NCBI RefSeq assembly: GCF_006874465.1
Contig: NZ_VIRL01000003.1
Location: forward strand, 62,001 to 126,000
From: Microbispora bryophytorum
GTDB lineage: Bacteria; Actinomycetota; Actinomycetes; Streptosporangiales; Streptosporangiaceae
Length of the DNA: 64,000 nt
Direction: 5' to 3'
In this document: positions 19,706-28,535 of the stretch, one piece after another
How the letters are laid out: each line of letters begins with the position of its first letter
How positions within the stretch are numbered: position 1 is the first letter of the stretch
Translations under genes and position numbers: made by a program
Notes under the pieces: generated by a model
Seen by the model: only the letters and a program-made list of their open reading frames with translations
Told to the model about the DNA's origin: nothing
Databases searched by the model: none

Positions 19706-21262
19706 ATGGGTGCCATGAATCGGACGCTCGACGCGGCCATGGTCGACCGGATCCTCACGCACGTCTCCTCCGAGGGCAAGACGCGGGAGATCGTCGCGCC
19801 GTTCACCGGCGAGGTCCTGGCCGAGGTCCCGATCTCCACCCCCGAGGACGTCCGCGCGGCGTACGCCAGGGCGGGGGCGGCGCAGGAGGCCTGGGCGGCG
19901 CTGCCGGTCCGGGAGCGGATCGCGCCCTTCCTGCGGCTCCACGACGCGCTGCTCGACCGCCGCCAGGAGCTGCTCGACATCGTGCAGTGGGAGACCGGCA
20001 AGGCGCGGCGCCACGCGTACGAGGAAGTGGTCGACGTGGCGGGCTGCACGCTCCACTACGCGCGGCGGGCGCCCGGGCTGCTGGAGCCGCAGCGCAGGCA
20101 GGGCATCTTCCCGATCGCCACCCGCACGGCCGAGCTGCGCCACCCCAAGGGCGTGGTCGCGGTGATCAGCCCGTGGAACTACCCGCTGGCCCTCGGCGTC
20201 TCCGACGTGGTCCCCGCGCTGATCGCGGGCAACGCGGTCGTGCACAAGCCCGACACCCAGACCCCGCTGTCCACGCTGTGGACGATCGACCTGCTGGCCG
20301 AGCTGGGCATGCCGCGCGACATCTGGCAGGTCGTGCTCGGCGATCCGGAGGACGTCGGCGACCCGCTGATCGACGGCGCCGGCTATGTCGCGTTCACCGG
20401 CTCGACGCGCGGCGGGCGCAGGATCGCCGAGGAGGCGGCCAAGCGGCTCATCGGCTGCTCCCTTGAGCTCGGCGGCAAGAACCCGATGATCGTGCTCGAG
20501 GACGCCGATCTCGACGTGGCGGCCCAGGGCGCGATCCGGGCCTGCTTCACCAGCGCGGGCCAGCTGTGCATCTCCATCGAGCGTCTCTACGTGCACGAGG
20601 CGATCGCCGACGCCTTCCGCGACAAGTTCGTCCGGGCGGTGCGGAACATGAGGATCGGCCCCGGTCTCGACTGGGACGTGCAGATGGGCTCGCTCACCTC
20701 CAAGAGGCAGCTCGACGGAGTGTCGGCGCATGTCGAGGACGCCGTCGCCAAGGGCGCCACCGTGCTGACGGGCGGCAGGCCGCGCCCCGACCTCGGCCCG
20801 TTCTTCTACGAGCCGACCGTCCTCGACGGCGTCGGCGAGGACATGGCCGTCTGCAGGGACGAGACGTTCGGGCCGGTCGTGTCGCTCTACCGCTTCAGGA
20901 ACGAGGACGAGGCGGTGCACGCGGCCAACGACACCGCGTACGGGCTGAACGCCTCGATCTGGACCAGGGACGTCGCGCGGGGCCGCCGCCTCGCCGCCCT
21001 GATCAAGGCGGGCACCGTCAACGTCAACGAGGGGTACGGCTCGGCGTACGCCTCCTACGACGCGCCGATGGGCGGGATGAAGTCGTCCGGGCTCGGCCGC
21101 CGCCACGGCACCGAGGGCCTGCTGAAATACACGGAGGTCCAGACGGTGGCCAGCCAGGCCACGTGGCTGGGCTTCGAGCCGATCCTCGGCATGACCTACG
21201 ACAAGTACGCCGACACGCTCGCGGGGCTGCTCAAGACGATGAAGCGGCTGCACCTCAAGTGA
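19706..21262 (+). CDS. NAD(P)-dependent aldehyde dehydrogenase (succinate-semialdehyde dehydrogenase type)
   Basis: A 518-residue aldehyde dehydrogenase. Catalytic residues are E254 in LELGGKNP and C288 in AGQLCIS, 34 apart as expected. The cofactor motif VAFTGSTRGGR and the proline-containing SPWNYPL are present. Close actinobacterial relatives are annotated succinic semialdehyde dehydrogenase; the true substrate is unproven. The start is ATG 19706 or ATG 19715. Its stop lies at the start of the GMC oxidoreductase gene, so the two are probably translated together: alcohol to aldehyde to acid. Confidence 0.9.
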   Translation: MGAMNRTLDAAMVDRILTHVSSEGKTREIVAPFTGEVLAEVPISTPEDVRAAYARAGAAQEAWAALPVRERIAPFLRLHDALLDRRQELLDIVQWETGKARRHAYEEVVDVAGCTLHYARRAPGLLEPQRRQGIFPIATRTAELRHPKGVVAVISPWNYPLALGVSDVVPALIAGNAVVHKPDTQTPLSTLWTIDLLAELGMPRDIWQVVLGDPEDVGDPLIDGAGYVAFTGSTRGGRRIAEEAAKRLIGCSLELGGKNPMIVLEDADLDVAAQGAIRACFTSAGQLCISIERLYVHEAIADAFRDKFVRAVRNMRIGPGLDWDVQMGSLTSKRQLDGVSAHVEDAVAKGATVLTGGRPRPDLGPFFYEPTVLDGVGEDMAVCRDETFGPVVSLYRFRNEDEAVHAANDTAYGLNASIWTRDVARGRRLAALIKAGTVNVNEGYGSAYASYDAPMGGMKSSGLGRRHGTEGLLKYTEVQTVASQATWLGFEPILGMTYDKYADTLAGLLKTMKRLHLK

Positions 21263-21264
21263 AG

Positions 21265-23031
21265 ATGGAAGGCGGGGCGTTGGACTACGACGTCGCGGTG
21301 ATCGGGTCGGGGTTCGGCGGGAGCGTGACCGCCCTGCGGCTGACCGAGAAGGGCTATTCGGTCGGCGTCCTGGAGGCCGGCCGGCGCTTCGACGAGACGA
21401 CCCTGCCGAAGACCTCCTGGCGGGCCAGGGACTTCGTGTTCGCGCCCGCGCTCGGCTTGAAGGGCATCCAACGCTTCCACGTCCTGCGCGGCTCCAACGG
21501 GGTGATGGTGCTGGCCGGCGCGGGGGTGGGCGGCGGGTCGCTGGTCTACGCCAACACCCTCTACGAGCCGCTCGACCCGTTCTTCGACGACCCGCAGTGG
21601 CGCCACATCACCGACTGGAAGGCCGAGCTCGCGCCGTACTACGACCAGGCCAGGCGGATGCTGGGCGTGGTGGAGAACCCGACGGTGACCGCCGCCGACG
21701 AGGTGATGAAGAAGGTCGCCGAGCGGATGGGCGTCGGCCACACCTTCCATCTCGCCCCGGTCGGGGTGTTCTTCGGCGAGCCCGGCGCCGAGGTGGACGA
21801 CCCCTACTTCGGCGGCGCGGGCCCGCGCCGCCGAGGCTGCACCGAGTGCGGCGAGTGCATGACCGGCTGCCGCCACGGCGCCAAGAACATGCTGATCAAG
21901 AACTACCTCTACCTGGCCGAGAAGGCCGGGGCGAAGGTCCACCCGGAGACCACCGTGACCGGTGTGCGGCCCGTCGAGGGCGGCTACGAGATCACGGTGA
22001 AGCGAACGGGACCGTTCGGCCCCACCCGCACGCTGACCGCCGGGCAGGTGGTCTTCGCCGCCGGGACGTACGGCACCCAGCACCTGCTCCACCGGCTCAG
22101 GGCGACCGCGCTGCCCCGGATCTCGCCCCGGCTCGGCGTGCTGACCAGGACGAACTCCGAGGCTTTGCTCGGCTTCGAACGCCTCACCGCGAAGGGCGCC
22201 AAACTCAACCGGGGCGTGGCGATCACCTCCTCGATCCATCCCGACCCCGAGACGCACATCGAGCCCGTGCGGTACGGCGACGGCTCCAACGCCATGGCCG
22301 CGCTGCGCACGCTGCTGGTCGACGGGGGCGGCCGGGCTCCACGCTGGCTGAAGTTCCTCGGCGCGGCCCTGCGGCGGCCCCACCTGCTGCCCCGGCTGTT
22401 CAACCACCGCCGCTGGTCGGAGCGCGCCATCATCGCCCTGGTGATGCAGGCCAAGGACAACTCGATCACGCTCTCGCTGAAGGGCGGGAAACTGCGGACG
22501 GGCCCGGGCCACGGCGAGCCGAACCCCACCTGGATCCCCGCCGGGCACGAGGCCGTCCGCCAGGCGGCCGAGGAGATCGGCGGAATGCCGGGCGGTTCCT
22601 GGCTCGACCTGTTCGACATCCCGGCGACGGCGCACTTCCTCGGCGGCTGCGCGATCGGCGACTCGCCCGAGACCGGCGTGATCGACCCCTACCACCGGGT
22701 CTACGGCTACGAGGGCCTGCACATCGTGGACGGCTCGGCCGTGTCGGCCAACCTCGGCGTGAACCCCTCGCTCACGATCACGGCGCAGGCCGAGCGGGCG
22801 ATGGCGCTGTGGCCCAACAAGGGCGAGCCGGACCCGCGCCCCGCCCTCGGCTCCGCGTACGTGCGGCTCGGGCCGGTCGCGCCCGTGCGGCCGGTCGTCC
22901 CCGCGTCGGCGCCGGGCGCGCTGCGCCTGCCGATCGTGGGCATCACGTCGGGGGGGGACGTCAGGGGGGACGGCAGCGGACGGCGGTGCACCACGTCGAG
23001 ACGGGACACCGCGCGGGTGAGCGCCACGTAG
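21265..23031 (+). CDS. GMC-family FAD oxidoreductase, cholesterol-oxidase-like (ChoD type)
   Basis: A 588-residue flavoprotein. The dinucleotide-binding motif VAVIGSGFGGS is near residues 10-20, and VGVLEAGRRF follows. The C-terminal HFLGGCAIGDSPETGVIDPYHRVYG and NLGVNPSLTITAQAERAM match the ChoD group encoded beside guaB2/guaB3 in mycobacteria. A Cys-rich insert has C192, C195, C198 and C202. Sterol activity of this group is disputed, so the substrate is open. The start is ATG 21265 or GTG 21259, which would overlap the aldehyde dehydrogenase stop. The family core ends near residue 560; the last ~30 residues follow a run of eight G and run opposite the helicase gene. Confidence 0.87.
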   Translation: MEGGALDYDVAVIGSGFGGSVTALRLTEKGYSVGVLEAGRRFDETTLPKTSWRARDFVFAPALGLKGIQRFHVLRGSNGVMVLAGAGVGGGSLVYANTLYEPLDPFFDDPQWRHITDWKAELAPYYDQARRMLGVVENPTVTAADEVMKKVAERMGVGHTFHLAPVGVFFGEPGAEVDDPYFGGAGPRRRGCTECGECMTGCRHGAKNMLIKNYLYLAEKAGAKVHPETTVTGVRPVEGGYEITVKRTGPFGPTRTLTAGQVVFAAGTYGTQHLLHRLRATALPRISPRLGVLTRTNSEALLGFERLTAKGAKLNRGVAITSSIHPDPETHIEPVRYGDGSNAMAALRTLLVDGGGRAPRWLKFLGAALRRPHLLPRLFNHRRWSERAIIALVMQAKDNSITLSLKGGKLRTGPGHGEPNPTWIPAGHEAVRQAAEEIGGMPGGSWLDLFDIPATAHFLGGCAIGDSPETGVIDPYHRVYGYEGLHIVDGSAVSANLGVNPSLTITAQAERAMALWPNKGEPDPRPALGSAYVRLGPVAPVRPVVPASAPGALRLPIVGITSGGDVRGDGSGRRCTTSRRDTARVSAT

Positions 23032-25001
23032 AGCCTGCCCAGCCCGCGCTCCTCGGCCGCGACGATCTCGGCGGGCTCGGCCAGCACGACGTGGTCGTAC
23101 TCCAGGCCCTTGCACAGGGTGGCGGGCACCACGGAGATCCGTACGGACGGGTCGGGCGTGGGGCCGTCGGCGACGGCCAGCCCGGCGCCGGTGAGCGCGG
23201 CGCGCAGGCGGCCGGCCGACGCGTCGGCGGCGATGACGCCGATCGAGCCCTCGTGGCCGAGCGCCTCGAACACCGCCGTCACGACCGCCGGGTCGTGCCC
23301 GCGGAGCACGCGCAACCGGCCGTCGCGCCGGAAGGACCGGGACGGCGGCACGTCCACCGCGAGCTCGGCCAGCAGGCGGTTGGCGAGCTCGACGACGACG
23401 GCGGGCGTGCGGAAACCGGTGGTGAGCGCCATGACCGCGGTGTCCGGCTTGCCCAGGTGCGCCATCTGCTCGGCCCAGTCGCGCGCGGCCCACGGGGTCG
23501 TGCCCTGGGCCAGGTCGCCGAGCACGGTGAGCGAGCCGTGCTCGCTGCGCCGGGCGACGGCCCTGCACTGCATCGGCGACAGGTCCTGCGCCTCGTCGAC
23601 GATCACATGGCCGTATCCCCGCGGGCGCTCGATCAGGCCGGCGAGCTCGTCGAGCAGGATCAGGTCGGCGGCCGTCCAGGCGGCGCTCCGGTGGGTGCGC
23701 GGTGGTCTCGCCCAGGTGATCGCCGCCCGCTCGGCCGCCGTGAGCACGCCCTCGGCGGCCTCCGAGCAATCCGTGAGCACCTCGAACAGCACCTCCTCGG
23801 GGCGTACGGCCGGCCAGAAGGCGTCCACGGCGGAGGTGACGGCCCGGGTGGTCCGGCGCGTCCACGCCGTGTCGATCGTCCGGCCGCGAGCCTCCGCACG
23901 GCTCCGCACGAGTGACGCCACGCGGGCGACGACGCGCTCGCGGCCCACGGCGTACGGCATCGCCTCGCGCCGGGCCTCCTCGGCCACGTGGCGCAGTTCG
24001 CTGCGCGAGACACGCCAGCGGGAGGAGCCGTCCGCCACGGCGAGCGGCTCCGCGGGCTCGCGGACGCGCCGGTGCAGCGCCCTGCGCAGCACTTCGGCCA
24101 TGCGCACGTCGTGTTTGACCACGGCGGCGTCCGTGCCGTCGATCCCCCTGGCCGGGACCCGGGCGAGGAGCGCGTCCAGCGTCGTCTGCTCGACGTCGAC
24201 CTCGCCCAGGGCCGGCAGCACCGCGGAGATGTAGCCGAGGAAGGCCCGGTTGGGGCCGAGCACGAGCACACCGCCGCGTGACAGCCGCTTGCGGTGGGCG
24301 TAGAGCAGGTAGGCGGCGCGGTGCAGGCCGACGGCGGTCTTGCCGGTGCCCGGTCCGCCCTGGACGCACAGGGACTCCTCCAGGCCGGCGCGGACCAGGT
24401 CGTCCTGCTCCGGCTGGATGGTGGCGACGATGTCGCGCATCGGCCCGACCCTGGGGCGTTCGATCTCGGCCGTCAGGATGCGCCCCGCGCCGTCGAGGTC
24501 CGCCCCGTGGTCCGCCCCGCGATCCATGCCGTGGTCTGGGCCGTGGTCTGGGCCATGGTCCGGGCCACGGTCGAGGTGTTCGTCCTCGAACCCGGTCAGT
24601 TCCCCGCCGGCCCAGCCGAAGCGCCGCCGTACGGCCACGCCCCGCGGATCCCGGGCCGACGCCTGGTAGAACGTCCGCGAGATCGGCGCCCTCCAGTCGA
24701 TCACCAGAGGCGGGCAGCCGCCGTCGGCGGAGACGTGGCGGCGGCCGATGTGGTAGCGCCGCCCGGCGTGCTCGCTCACGGCCGGGCCGAAGTCGAGGCG
24801 GCCGAAGAACGGCGGCCCTCCGTCGTCCTCGCCGAGCTCCTTGGCCAGGCTCTTCAGGTGGCGGCCCAGCCGTTCGGCGCTGTAGCGGTCGCCCGCCACG
24901 GTCTCCCCGACGACCACGTTGTGCCGGGCGCCGTCCAGCATCCGGCGCAGGCCCTCCCTGCAGCGTTCGACGTACGCCTGCTCCTCCTCCAGCGGGGTCA
25001 T
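22707..25001 (-). CDS. HelD-type UvrD/Rep-like superfamily 1 helicase
   Basis: A 764-residue ATPase related to HelD, which binds RNA polymerase and recycles or protects it, including against rifampicin in some actinobacteria. Walker A GGPGTGKT is near residue 214, Walker B with VDEAQDLSPMQ near 467, and the C-terminal LCKGLEYDHVVL and LYVALTRAVSRL motifs are present. Before the ATPase core a linker has Asp-His-Gly repeats (12-base DNA repeats, 24500-24575). The ATG at 25001 follows GGAAGGAG. The natural end is probably near the LYVALTRA motif; the reading frame instead continues 325 bases into the opposite GMC gene. Confidence 0.85.
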   Translation of the reverse strand: MTPLEEEQAYVERCREGLRRMLDGARHNVVVGETVAGDRYSAERLGRHLKSLAKELGEDDGGPPFFGRLDFGPAVSEHAGRRYHIGRRHVSADGGCPPLVIDWRAPISRTFYQASARDPRGVAVRRRFGWAGGELTGFEDEHLDRGPDHGPDHGPDHGMDRGADHGADLDGAGRILTAEIERPRVGPMRDIVATIQPEQDDLVRAGLEESLCVQGGPGTGKTAVGLHRAAYLLYAHRKRLSRGGVLVLGPNRAFLGYISAVLPALGEVDVEQTTLDALLARVPARGIDGTDAAVVKHDVRMAEVLRRALHRRVREPAEPLAVADGSSRWRVSRSELRHVAEEARREAMPYAVGRERVVARVASLVRSRAEARGRTIDTAWTRRTTRAVTSAVDAFWPAVRPEEVLFEVLTDCSEAAEGVLTAAERAAITWARPPRTHRSAAWTAADLILLDELAGLIERPRGYGHVIVDEAQDLSPMQCRAVARRSEHGSLTVLGDLAQGTTPWAARDWAEQMAHLGKPDTAVMALTTGFRTPAVVVELANRLLAELAVDVPPSRSFRRDGRLRVLRGHDPAVVTAVFEALGHEGSIGVIAADASAGRLRAALTGAGLAVADGPTPDPSVRISVVPATLCKGLEYDHVVLAEPAEIVAAEERGLGRLYVALTRAVSRLDVVHRRPLPSPLTSPPDVMPTIGRRSAPGADAGTTGRTGATGPSRTYAEPRAGRGSGSPLLGHSAIARSACAVIVSEGFTPRLADTAEPSTMCRPS

Positions 25002-25049
25002 CCGCCGTCTCCTTCCCCCGGTCTCCGTAGGGGCATAGAACAGCAACTC

Positions 25050-25072
25050 GGTTAAATATGCAACCTGGTTAA
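25050..25072. promoter_or_regulatory. GGTTAA direct repeats between helD-like and tetR genes
   Basis: GGTTAA occurs at 25050-25055 and 25067-25072, 17 bases apart, within an AT-rich patch. The second copy overlaps the -35 element of the tetR promoter. It is a candidate operator shared by the divergent genes. Confidence 0.5.
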
Positions 25073-25097
25073 CTTTTCTCGGCACTGCTGCTAGCCT
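25069..25097 (+). promoter_or_regulatory. Promoter of a leaderless tetR transcript
   Basis: TTAACT (25069-25074) and TAGCCT (25092-25097) with a 17-base spacer place the transcript start at about 25104, exactly at the ATG. No Shine-Dalgarno sequence precedes the ATG, consistent with a leaderless mRNA. Confidence 0.65.
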
Positions 25098-25103
25098 GTG
25101 CGC

Positions 25104-25760
25104 ATGGTCGAGGGGCTGCGCACGCGGAAGAAGGAGCGGACCCGGCAAGCCATCTCCGAGGTCGCGATCGCGATGTTCCTGGAACACGGCTTCGACCGGG
25201 TGGGCGTGGCCGAGATCGCGGTGGCGGCGGAGGTCTCCAAGCCCACACTGTTCCGGTATTTCCCCTCCAAGGAGGATCTGGTCCTGCACCGGATCGCCGA
25301 CCACCGGGGAGAGGCGGCGGCCGTGGTGCGCGCCCGCCAGGCCGGGCGGACCCCGCTGGACGCGTTGCACGACGCCTTCATGGCCGGGCTGGACGCCCGT
25401 GAGCCGACCACCGGCCTGTGCGACCACCCGGCGGTGATGGCCTACCACCGCCTCGTGTTCGACACCCCCAGCCTGGCCTCCCGCGTGGCCGAGTACGCCG
25501 TGGCGGACACGGAGGCGCTGGCGCAGGCGTTGCGCGAGGCGGCGGGCACCGACTCCGATCCCGTGCCGCGCCCGACGTCGCGCCTGACATCGCGGCTGGT
25601 GGCCGCGCAGTACGTCGCCGTCCGGCAGATCCTGGCCAGGGACAACTACGCGGCGCTGGCGTCCGGCCGGACGGCCGGACAGGTGTACGGCGAGGCCGTC
25701 GCCGCCGCCGGCACCGCCTTCGAACTGCTACGGCACGGCGCGCGGGCACACGGCCTGTGA
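25104..25760 (+). CDS. TetR-family transcriptional regulator
   Basis: A 218-residue repressor. The N-terminal DNA-binding domain (about residues 10-57) reads RQAISEVAIAMFLEHGFDRV, then VAEIAVAAEVSKPTLFRYFPSK. The C-terminal ligand domain is unassigned. ATG 25104 is preferred over GTG 25098 because the -10 box ends 6 bases before it. It is divergent from the HelD-like helicase, which it may control, and lies 39 bases upstream of a methyltransferase gene that has its own -10 box. Confidence 0.9.
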   Translation: MVEGLRTRKKERTRQAISEVAIAMFLEHGFDRVGVAEIAVAAEVSKPTLFRYFPSKEDLVLHRIADHRGEAAAVVRARQAGRTPLDALHDAFMAGLDAREPTTGLCDHPAVMAYHRLVFDTPSLASRVAEYAVADTEALAQALREAAGTDSDPVPRPTSRLTSRLVAAQYVAVRQILARDNYAALASGRTAGQVYGEAVAAAGTAFELLRHGARAHGL

Positions 25761-25787
25761 CCCATCGCCAAGATCGCTGAGGCGGTC

Positions 25788-25793
25788 TACGCT
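25788..25793 (+). promoter_or_regulatory. -10 box for the leaderless methyltransferase gene
   Basis: TACGCT fits TANNNT and ends 6 bases before the GTG start at 25800, predicting a leaderless transcript. No convincing -35 element is seen. Confidence 0.5.
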
Positions 25794-25799
25794 CGACGG

Positions 25800-26657
25800 G
25801 TGCAGACCGAGGGGCCCAGCACGACCGCGCTCCACGCGGCGGCGGCGCGCGCCGCGCACCTGATCGTCGACGGGGAGCCGGTCGTCTTCCGCGACCCGTT
25901 CGCGTACGCCCTGCTGGGCGAGTGGGCCGACGACTACCTGCGCCCGCACCGTGAGATGGGGGACCATCCCGTCGTCGCCGGGCTGCGTGCGGCCGTGGTC
26001 ACCCGAGGCCGCTACGCCGAGGACCGCCTGGCCGGCGCCGTACGGCGGGGCGTCCACCAGTACGTGATCCTCGGCGCGGGGCTGGACACCTACGCCTGGA
26101 GGCCGGCCTCCGGGCCGGTGGAGGTCTTCGAGGTGGACCACCCGGGCACGCAGCGCTGGAAGCGGGAGGCGACCGCACGCGCGGGCCTCCCGGCGCCGCC
26201 CCACCTCACGTACGTCGCCGCGGACATGGAGGCCGGGGAGTGCCCCGTCGACCGGCTCGTCGCGCACGGGTTCGACCTGGCCCGGCCGGCGTTCGTGAGC
26301 TGGCTCGGCGTGACCGTCTACCTCACCCGCGAGGCCGTCGCGCGCACGTTGGCCGGGCTCGGCCGCCTCGCCCCCGGCAGTGAGATCGTCATGGACCACC
26401 TGCTGCCCGAGGCGCTGCGCGGCCCGCGGGCCCGGGCGTACGCCGAGGCCCTGATGCCGCTGGTGGCGAAGGGCGGTGAACCCTGGCTGACGTTCCTGAG
26501 CCCGCGAGAGGCGGCGGACCTGCTGGAGGAGCACGGCTTCGAGGTGGCCGAGCAGGTGCCGGAGTGCGACGCCGCCGGCCCCGCCCTCCGGGAGCGTGCG
26601 GACGCCCTGGCGTGCAGCGGGATCTCGGTGATCACCCACGCCCGCCGGAGGGCCTGA
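25800..26657 (+). CDS. SAM-dependent methyltransferase, LCM/PPM-like (TIGR00027-type)
   Basis: A 285-residue class I methyltransferase of the leucine-carboxyl-methyltransferase-like family that is abundant in actinomycetes. The SAM motif is YVILGAGLDTYAWR (88-101), followed by EVFEVDHPGTQRWKR, the acidic motif and the characteristic partner loop. SWLGVTVYLT and ALACSGISVITHARR near the C-terminus also match. Substrates of the family are mostly unknown, often polyketides or small acids. The GTG start is supported by a -10 box at leaderless distance. Confidence 0.85.
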   Translation: MQTEGPSTTALHAAAARAAHLIVDGEPVVFRDPFAYALLGEWADDYLRPHREMGDHPVVAGLRAAVVTRGRYAEDRLAGAVRRGVHQYVILGAGLDTYAWRPASGPVEVFEVDHPGTQRWKREATARAGLPAPPHLTYVAADMEAGECPVDRLVAHGFDLARPAFVSWLGVTVYLTREAVARTLAGLGRLAPGSEIVMDHLLPEALRGPRARAYAEALMPLVAKGGEPWLTFLSPREAADLLEEHGFEVAEQVPECDAAGPALRERADALACSGISVITHARRRA

Positions 26658-26678
26658 CGGAGTCGGTCCACCGGGTGC

Positions 26679-26749
26679 GCGCACGGCATCCGCACGGCAT
26701 CCCGCACGGCATCCCGCACGGCATCCCGCACGGCATCCCGCAGGGGCAT
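26679..26749. repeat. 12-bp tandem repeat between methyltransferase gene and guaA
   Basis: The unit CCCGCACGGCAT is repeated three times exactly (26701-26736), with two degenerate copies before and one after. The non-coding stretch lies upstream of the guaA promoter. It looks like slippage-driven expansion; a binding array is less likely. Confidence 0.8.
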
Positions 26750-26806
26750 CGAGCAGGGGTATCGGGCGGGCGGTGGACGCCCGGGCGGGCAGCGTCACCG
26801 CGCCGA

Positions 26807-26812
26807 TAGACT
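26807..26812 (+). promoter_or_regulatory. Likely guaA -10 box
   Basis: TAGACT, identical to the putative guaB -10 box, lies 39 bases before the guaA GTG. The shared hexamer is compatible with common vegetative control. No guanine riboswitch fold was recognised. Confidence 0.45.
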
Positions 26813-26851
26813 GGCGTCACCGCCTCGCTGCCTTCTTGGGGGTCCTTTCCA

Positions 26852-28399
26852 GTGTCTGAGTTCGACACGGTCCTCGTCGTGGACTTCGGCGCGCAGTACG
26901 CGCAGCTGATCGCACGACGGGTACGTGAGTGCCACGTCTACTCCGAGATCGTCCCATCGTCGATGCCGGTGTCGGAGATGCTGGCCAGGAAGCCCAAGGC
27001 GATCATCCTGTCCGGCGGCCCTTCCTCGGTGTACGCCGAGGGCGCCCCGCCGGTGCCCGACGGCCTGTTCGAGACCGGCGTGCCGACCTTCGGCATCTGC
27101 TACGGCTTCCAGGCCATGGCCCTGGCGCTCGGGGGCGAGGTCGCCAAGACCGGCTCCGCCGAGTTCGGCGGGACCGAGCTCAAGGTCCTTCAGGAAGGCC
27201 TGCTGTTCGCCGGCCTGCCCGTCGCCCAGACCGTCTGGATGTCGCACGGCGACTCCGTGGTCGGCGCCCCCGCGGGGTTCGCCGTCACCGCCGCCACCGA
27301 CGCCACCCCGGTCGCCGCGATGGAGGACCCCTCGCGCGGTCTGTACGGCGTGCAGTTCCACCCCGAGGTGCTCCACTCCGAGCACGGGCAGCGGGTGCTC
27401 AAGCACTTCCTGGAGGCGGCCGGCTGCCGCCCCTCGTGGACCATGCTCAACATCGTCGAGGACGCCGTGGAGGCCGTGCGCGCCCAGGTGGGCGACGGCC
27501 GGGCCATCTGCGCGCTGTCGGGCGGCGTCGACTCCGCCGTCGCCGCCGCGATCGTCCAGCGGGCCATCGGCGACCGTCTGACCTGTGTCTTCGTCGACCA
27601 CGGGCTGCTGCGCAAGGGCGAGGCCGAGCAGGTCGAGCGCGACTTCGTCGAGGTGACCGGCGTCAAGCTGCGCGTCGTGGACGCCGCCGAGCGCTTCCTC
27701 AAGGCGCTGTCCGGCGTCACCGACCCGGAGGAGAAGCGCAAGATCATCGGCCGGGAGTTCATCCGGGTCTTCGAGGACGAGCAGCGCGCGATCCTCGCCG
27801 ACGGGCCGGTGGACTTCCTCGTGCAGGGCACGCTCTACCCCGACGTGGTCGAGTCCGGCGGCGGCACCGGCACCGCGAACATCAAGTCGCACCACAACGT
27901 GGGCGGCCTGCCCGACGACCTCAAGTTCGATCTGGTCGAGCCGCTGCGCACGCTGTTCAAGGACGAGGTGCGGCGGGCCGGCGAGGAGCTGGGCCTGCCT
28001 GCGGCGATGGTGTGGCGCCAGCCGTTCCCCGGGCCCGGCCTCGGCATCCGGATCATCGGCGAGGTCACCCGTGAGCGTCTCGACCTGCTGCGCGAGGCCG
28101 ACGCCATCGCCCGCGAGGAGCTCACCCGGGCCGGTCTCGACCGTGACATCTGGCAGTGCCCGGTCGTGCTGCTCGCCGACGTCCGCTCGGTCGGCGTGCA
28201 GGGCGACGGCCGCACCTACGGCCACCCCGTGGTCCTGCGGCCGGTGACCTCCGAGGACGCCATGACCGCCGACTGGGCGCGCGTGCCGTACGACGTGCTG
28301 TCGCGCATCTCGACCCGGATCACCAACGAGGTCCGCGAGGTCAACCGGGTGGTCCTCGACGTGACGAGCAAGCCGCCGGGCACCATCGAGTGGGAGTGA
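26852..28399 (+). CDS. guaA: GMP synthase (glutamine-hydrolysing)
   Basis: A 515-residue enzyme that converts XMP to GMP using ATP and the amide nitrogen of glutamine; it completes the pathway begun by GuaB. The class I glutaminase domain has C83 in FGICYGFQ and the HPE dyad at about residue 170 (GVQFHPEV). The PP-loop ATP pyrophosphatase motif SGGVDSAV is near 222. The C-terminal dimerisation domain ends with the typical KPPGTIEWE. The start is GTG, with GGGGGTCC upstream. Confidence 0.97.
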   Translation: MSEFDTVLVVDFGAQYAQLIARRVRECHVYSEIVPSSMPVSEMLARKPKAIILSGGPSSVYAEGAPPVPDGLFETGVPTFGICYGFQAMALALGGEVAKTGSAEFGGTELKVLQEGLLFAGLPVAQTVWMSHGDSVVGAPAGFAVTAATDATPVAAMEDPSRGLYGVQFHPEVLHSEHGQRVLKHFLEAAGCRPSWTMLNIVEDAVEAVRAQVGDGRAICALSGGVDSAVAAAIVQRAIGDRLTCVFVDHGLLRKGEAEQVERDFVEVTGVKLRVVDAAERFLKALSGVTDPEEKRKIIGREFIRVFEDEQRAILADGPVDFLVQGTLYPDVVESGGGTGTANIKSHHNVGGLPDDLKFDLVEPLRTLFKDEVRRAGEELGLPAAMVWRQPFPGPGLGIRIIGEVTRERLDLLREADAIAREELTRAGLDRDIWQCPVVLLADVRSVGVQGDGRTYGHPVVLRPVTSEDAMTADWARVPYDVLSRISTRITNEVREVNRVVLDVTSKPPGTIEWE

Positions 28400-28403
28400 T
28401 CCC

Positions 28404-28461
28404 GGCTCGTCGAGCCCGGTGTGTCCGAGCCCGGTGTGTCCGAGCCCGGCTCGTCGAGCGC
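28404..28461. repeat. 15-bp tandem repeats after guaA
   Basis: CCCGGTGTGTCCGAG is repeated twice and flanked by CCCGGCTCGTCGAGC-type units on both sides, so the array is also partly self-complementary. It lies just after the guaA stop and may act in termination or be simple repeat expansion. Confidence 0.6.
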
Positions 28462-28486
28462 GGATGAACGGACGCGGGGCAATGAG

Positions 28487-28511
28487 CCGGGATCAATCGG
28501 TGTGATCCCGG
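28487..28511. promoter_or_regulatory. Inverted repeat between guaA and the acyltransferase gene
   Basis: CCGGGATCA (28487-28495) and TGATCCCGG (28503-28511) form perfect 9-bp arms with a 7-base loop. It could terminate guaA transcription or be an operator, since it ends 10 bases before the TAGAGT -10 box of the next gene. Confidence 0.55.
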
Positions 28512-28521
28512 CCGTGCCGGA

Positions 28522-28527
28522 TAGAGT
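28522..28527 (+). promoter_or_regulatory. -10 box for the leaderless acyltransferase gene
   Basis: TAGAGT lies 8 bases before the GTG at 28536 and there is no Shine-Dalgarno sequence, so the mRNA is probably leaderless or nearly so. Confidence 0.5.
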
Positions 28528-28535
28528 GGCGCGGT

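Noticed and set aside
26679..26749. Possible CRISPR array
   Set aside because: The units are contiguous 12-mers without spacers, and no cas genes are present anywhere in the window.
26700..26851. Purine or guanine riboswitch upstream of guaA
   Set aside because: I could find no three-way junction with the conserved loop sequences; the region is tandem repeats plus a -10 box.
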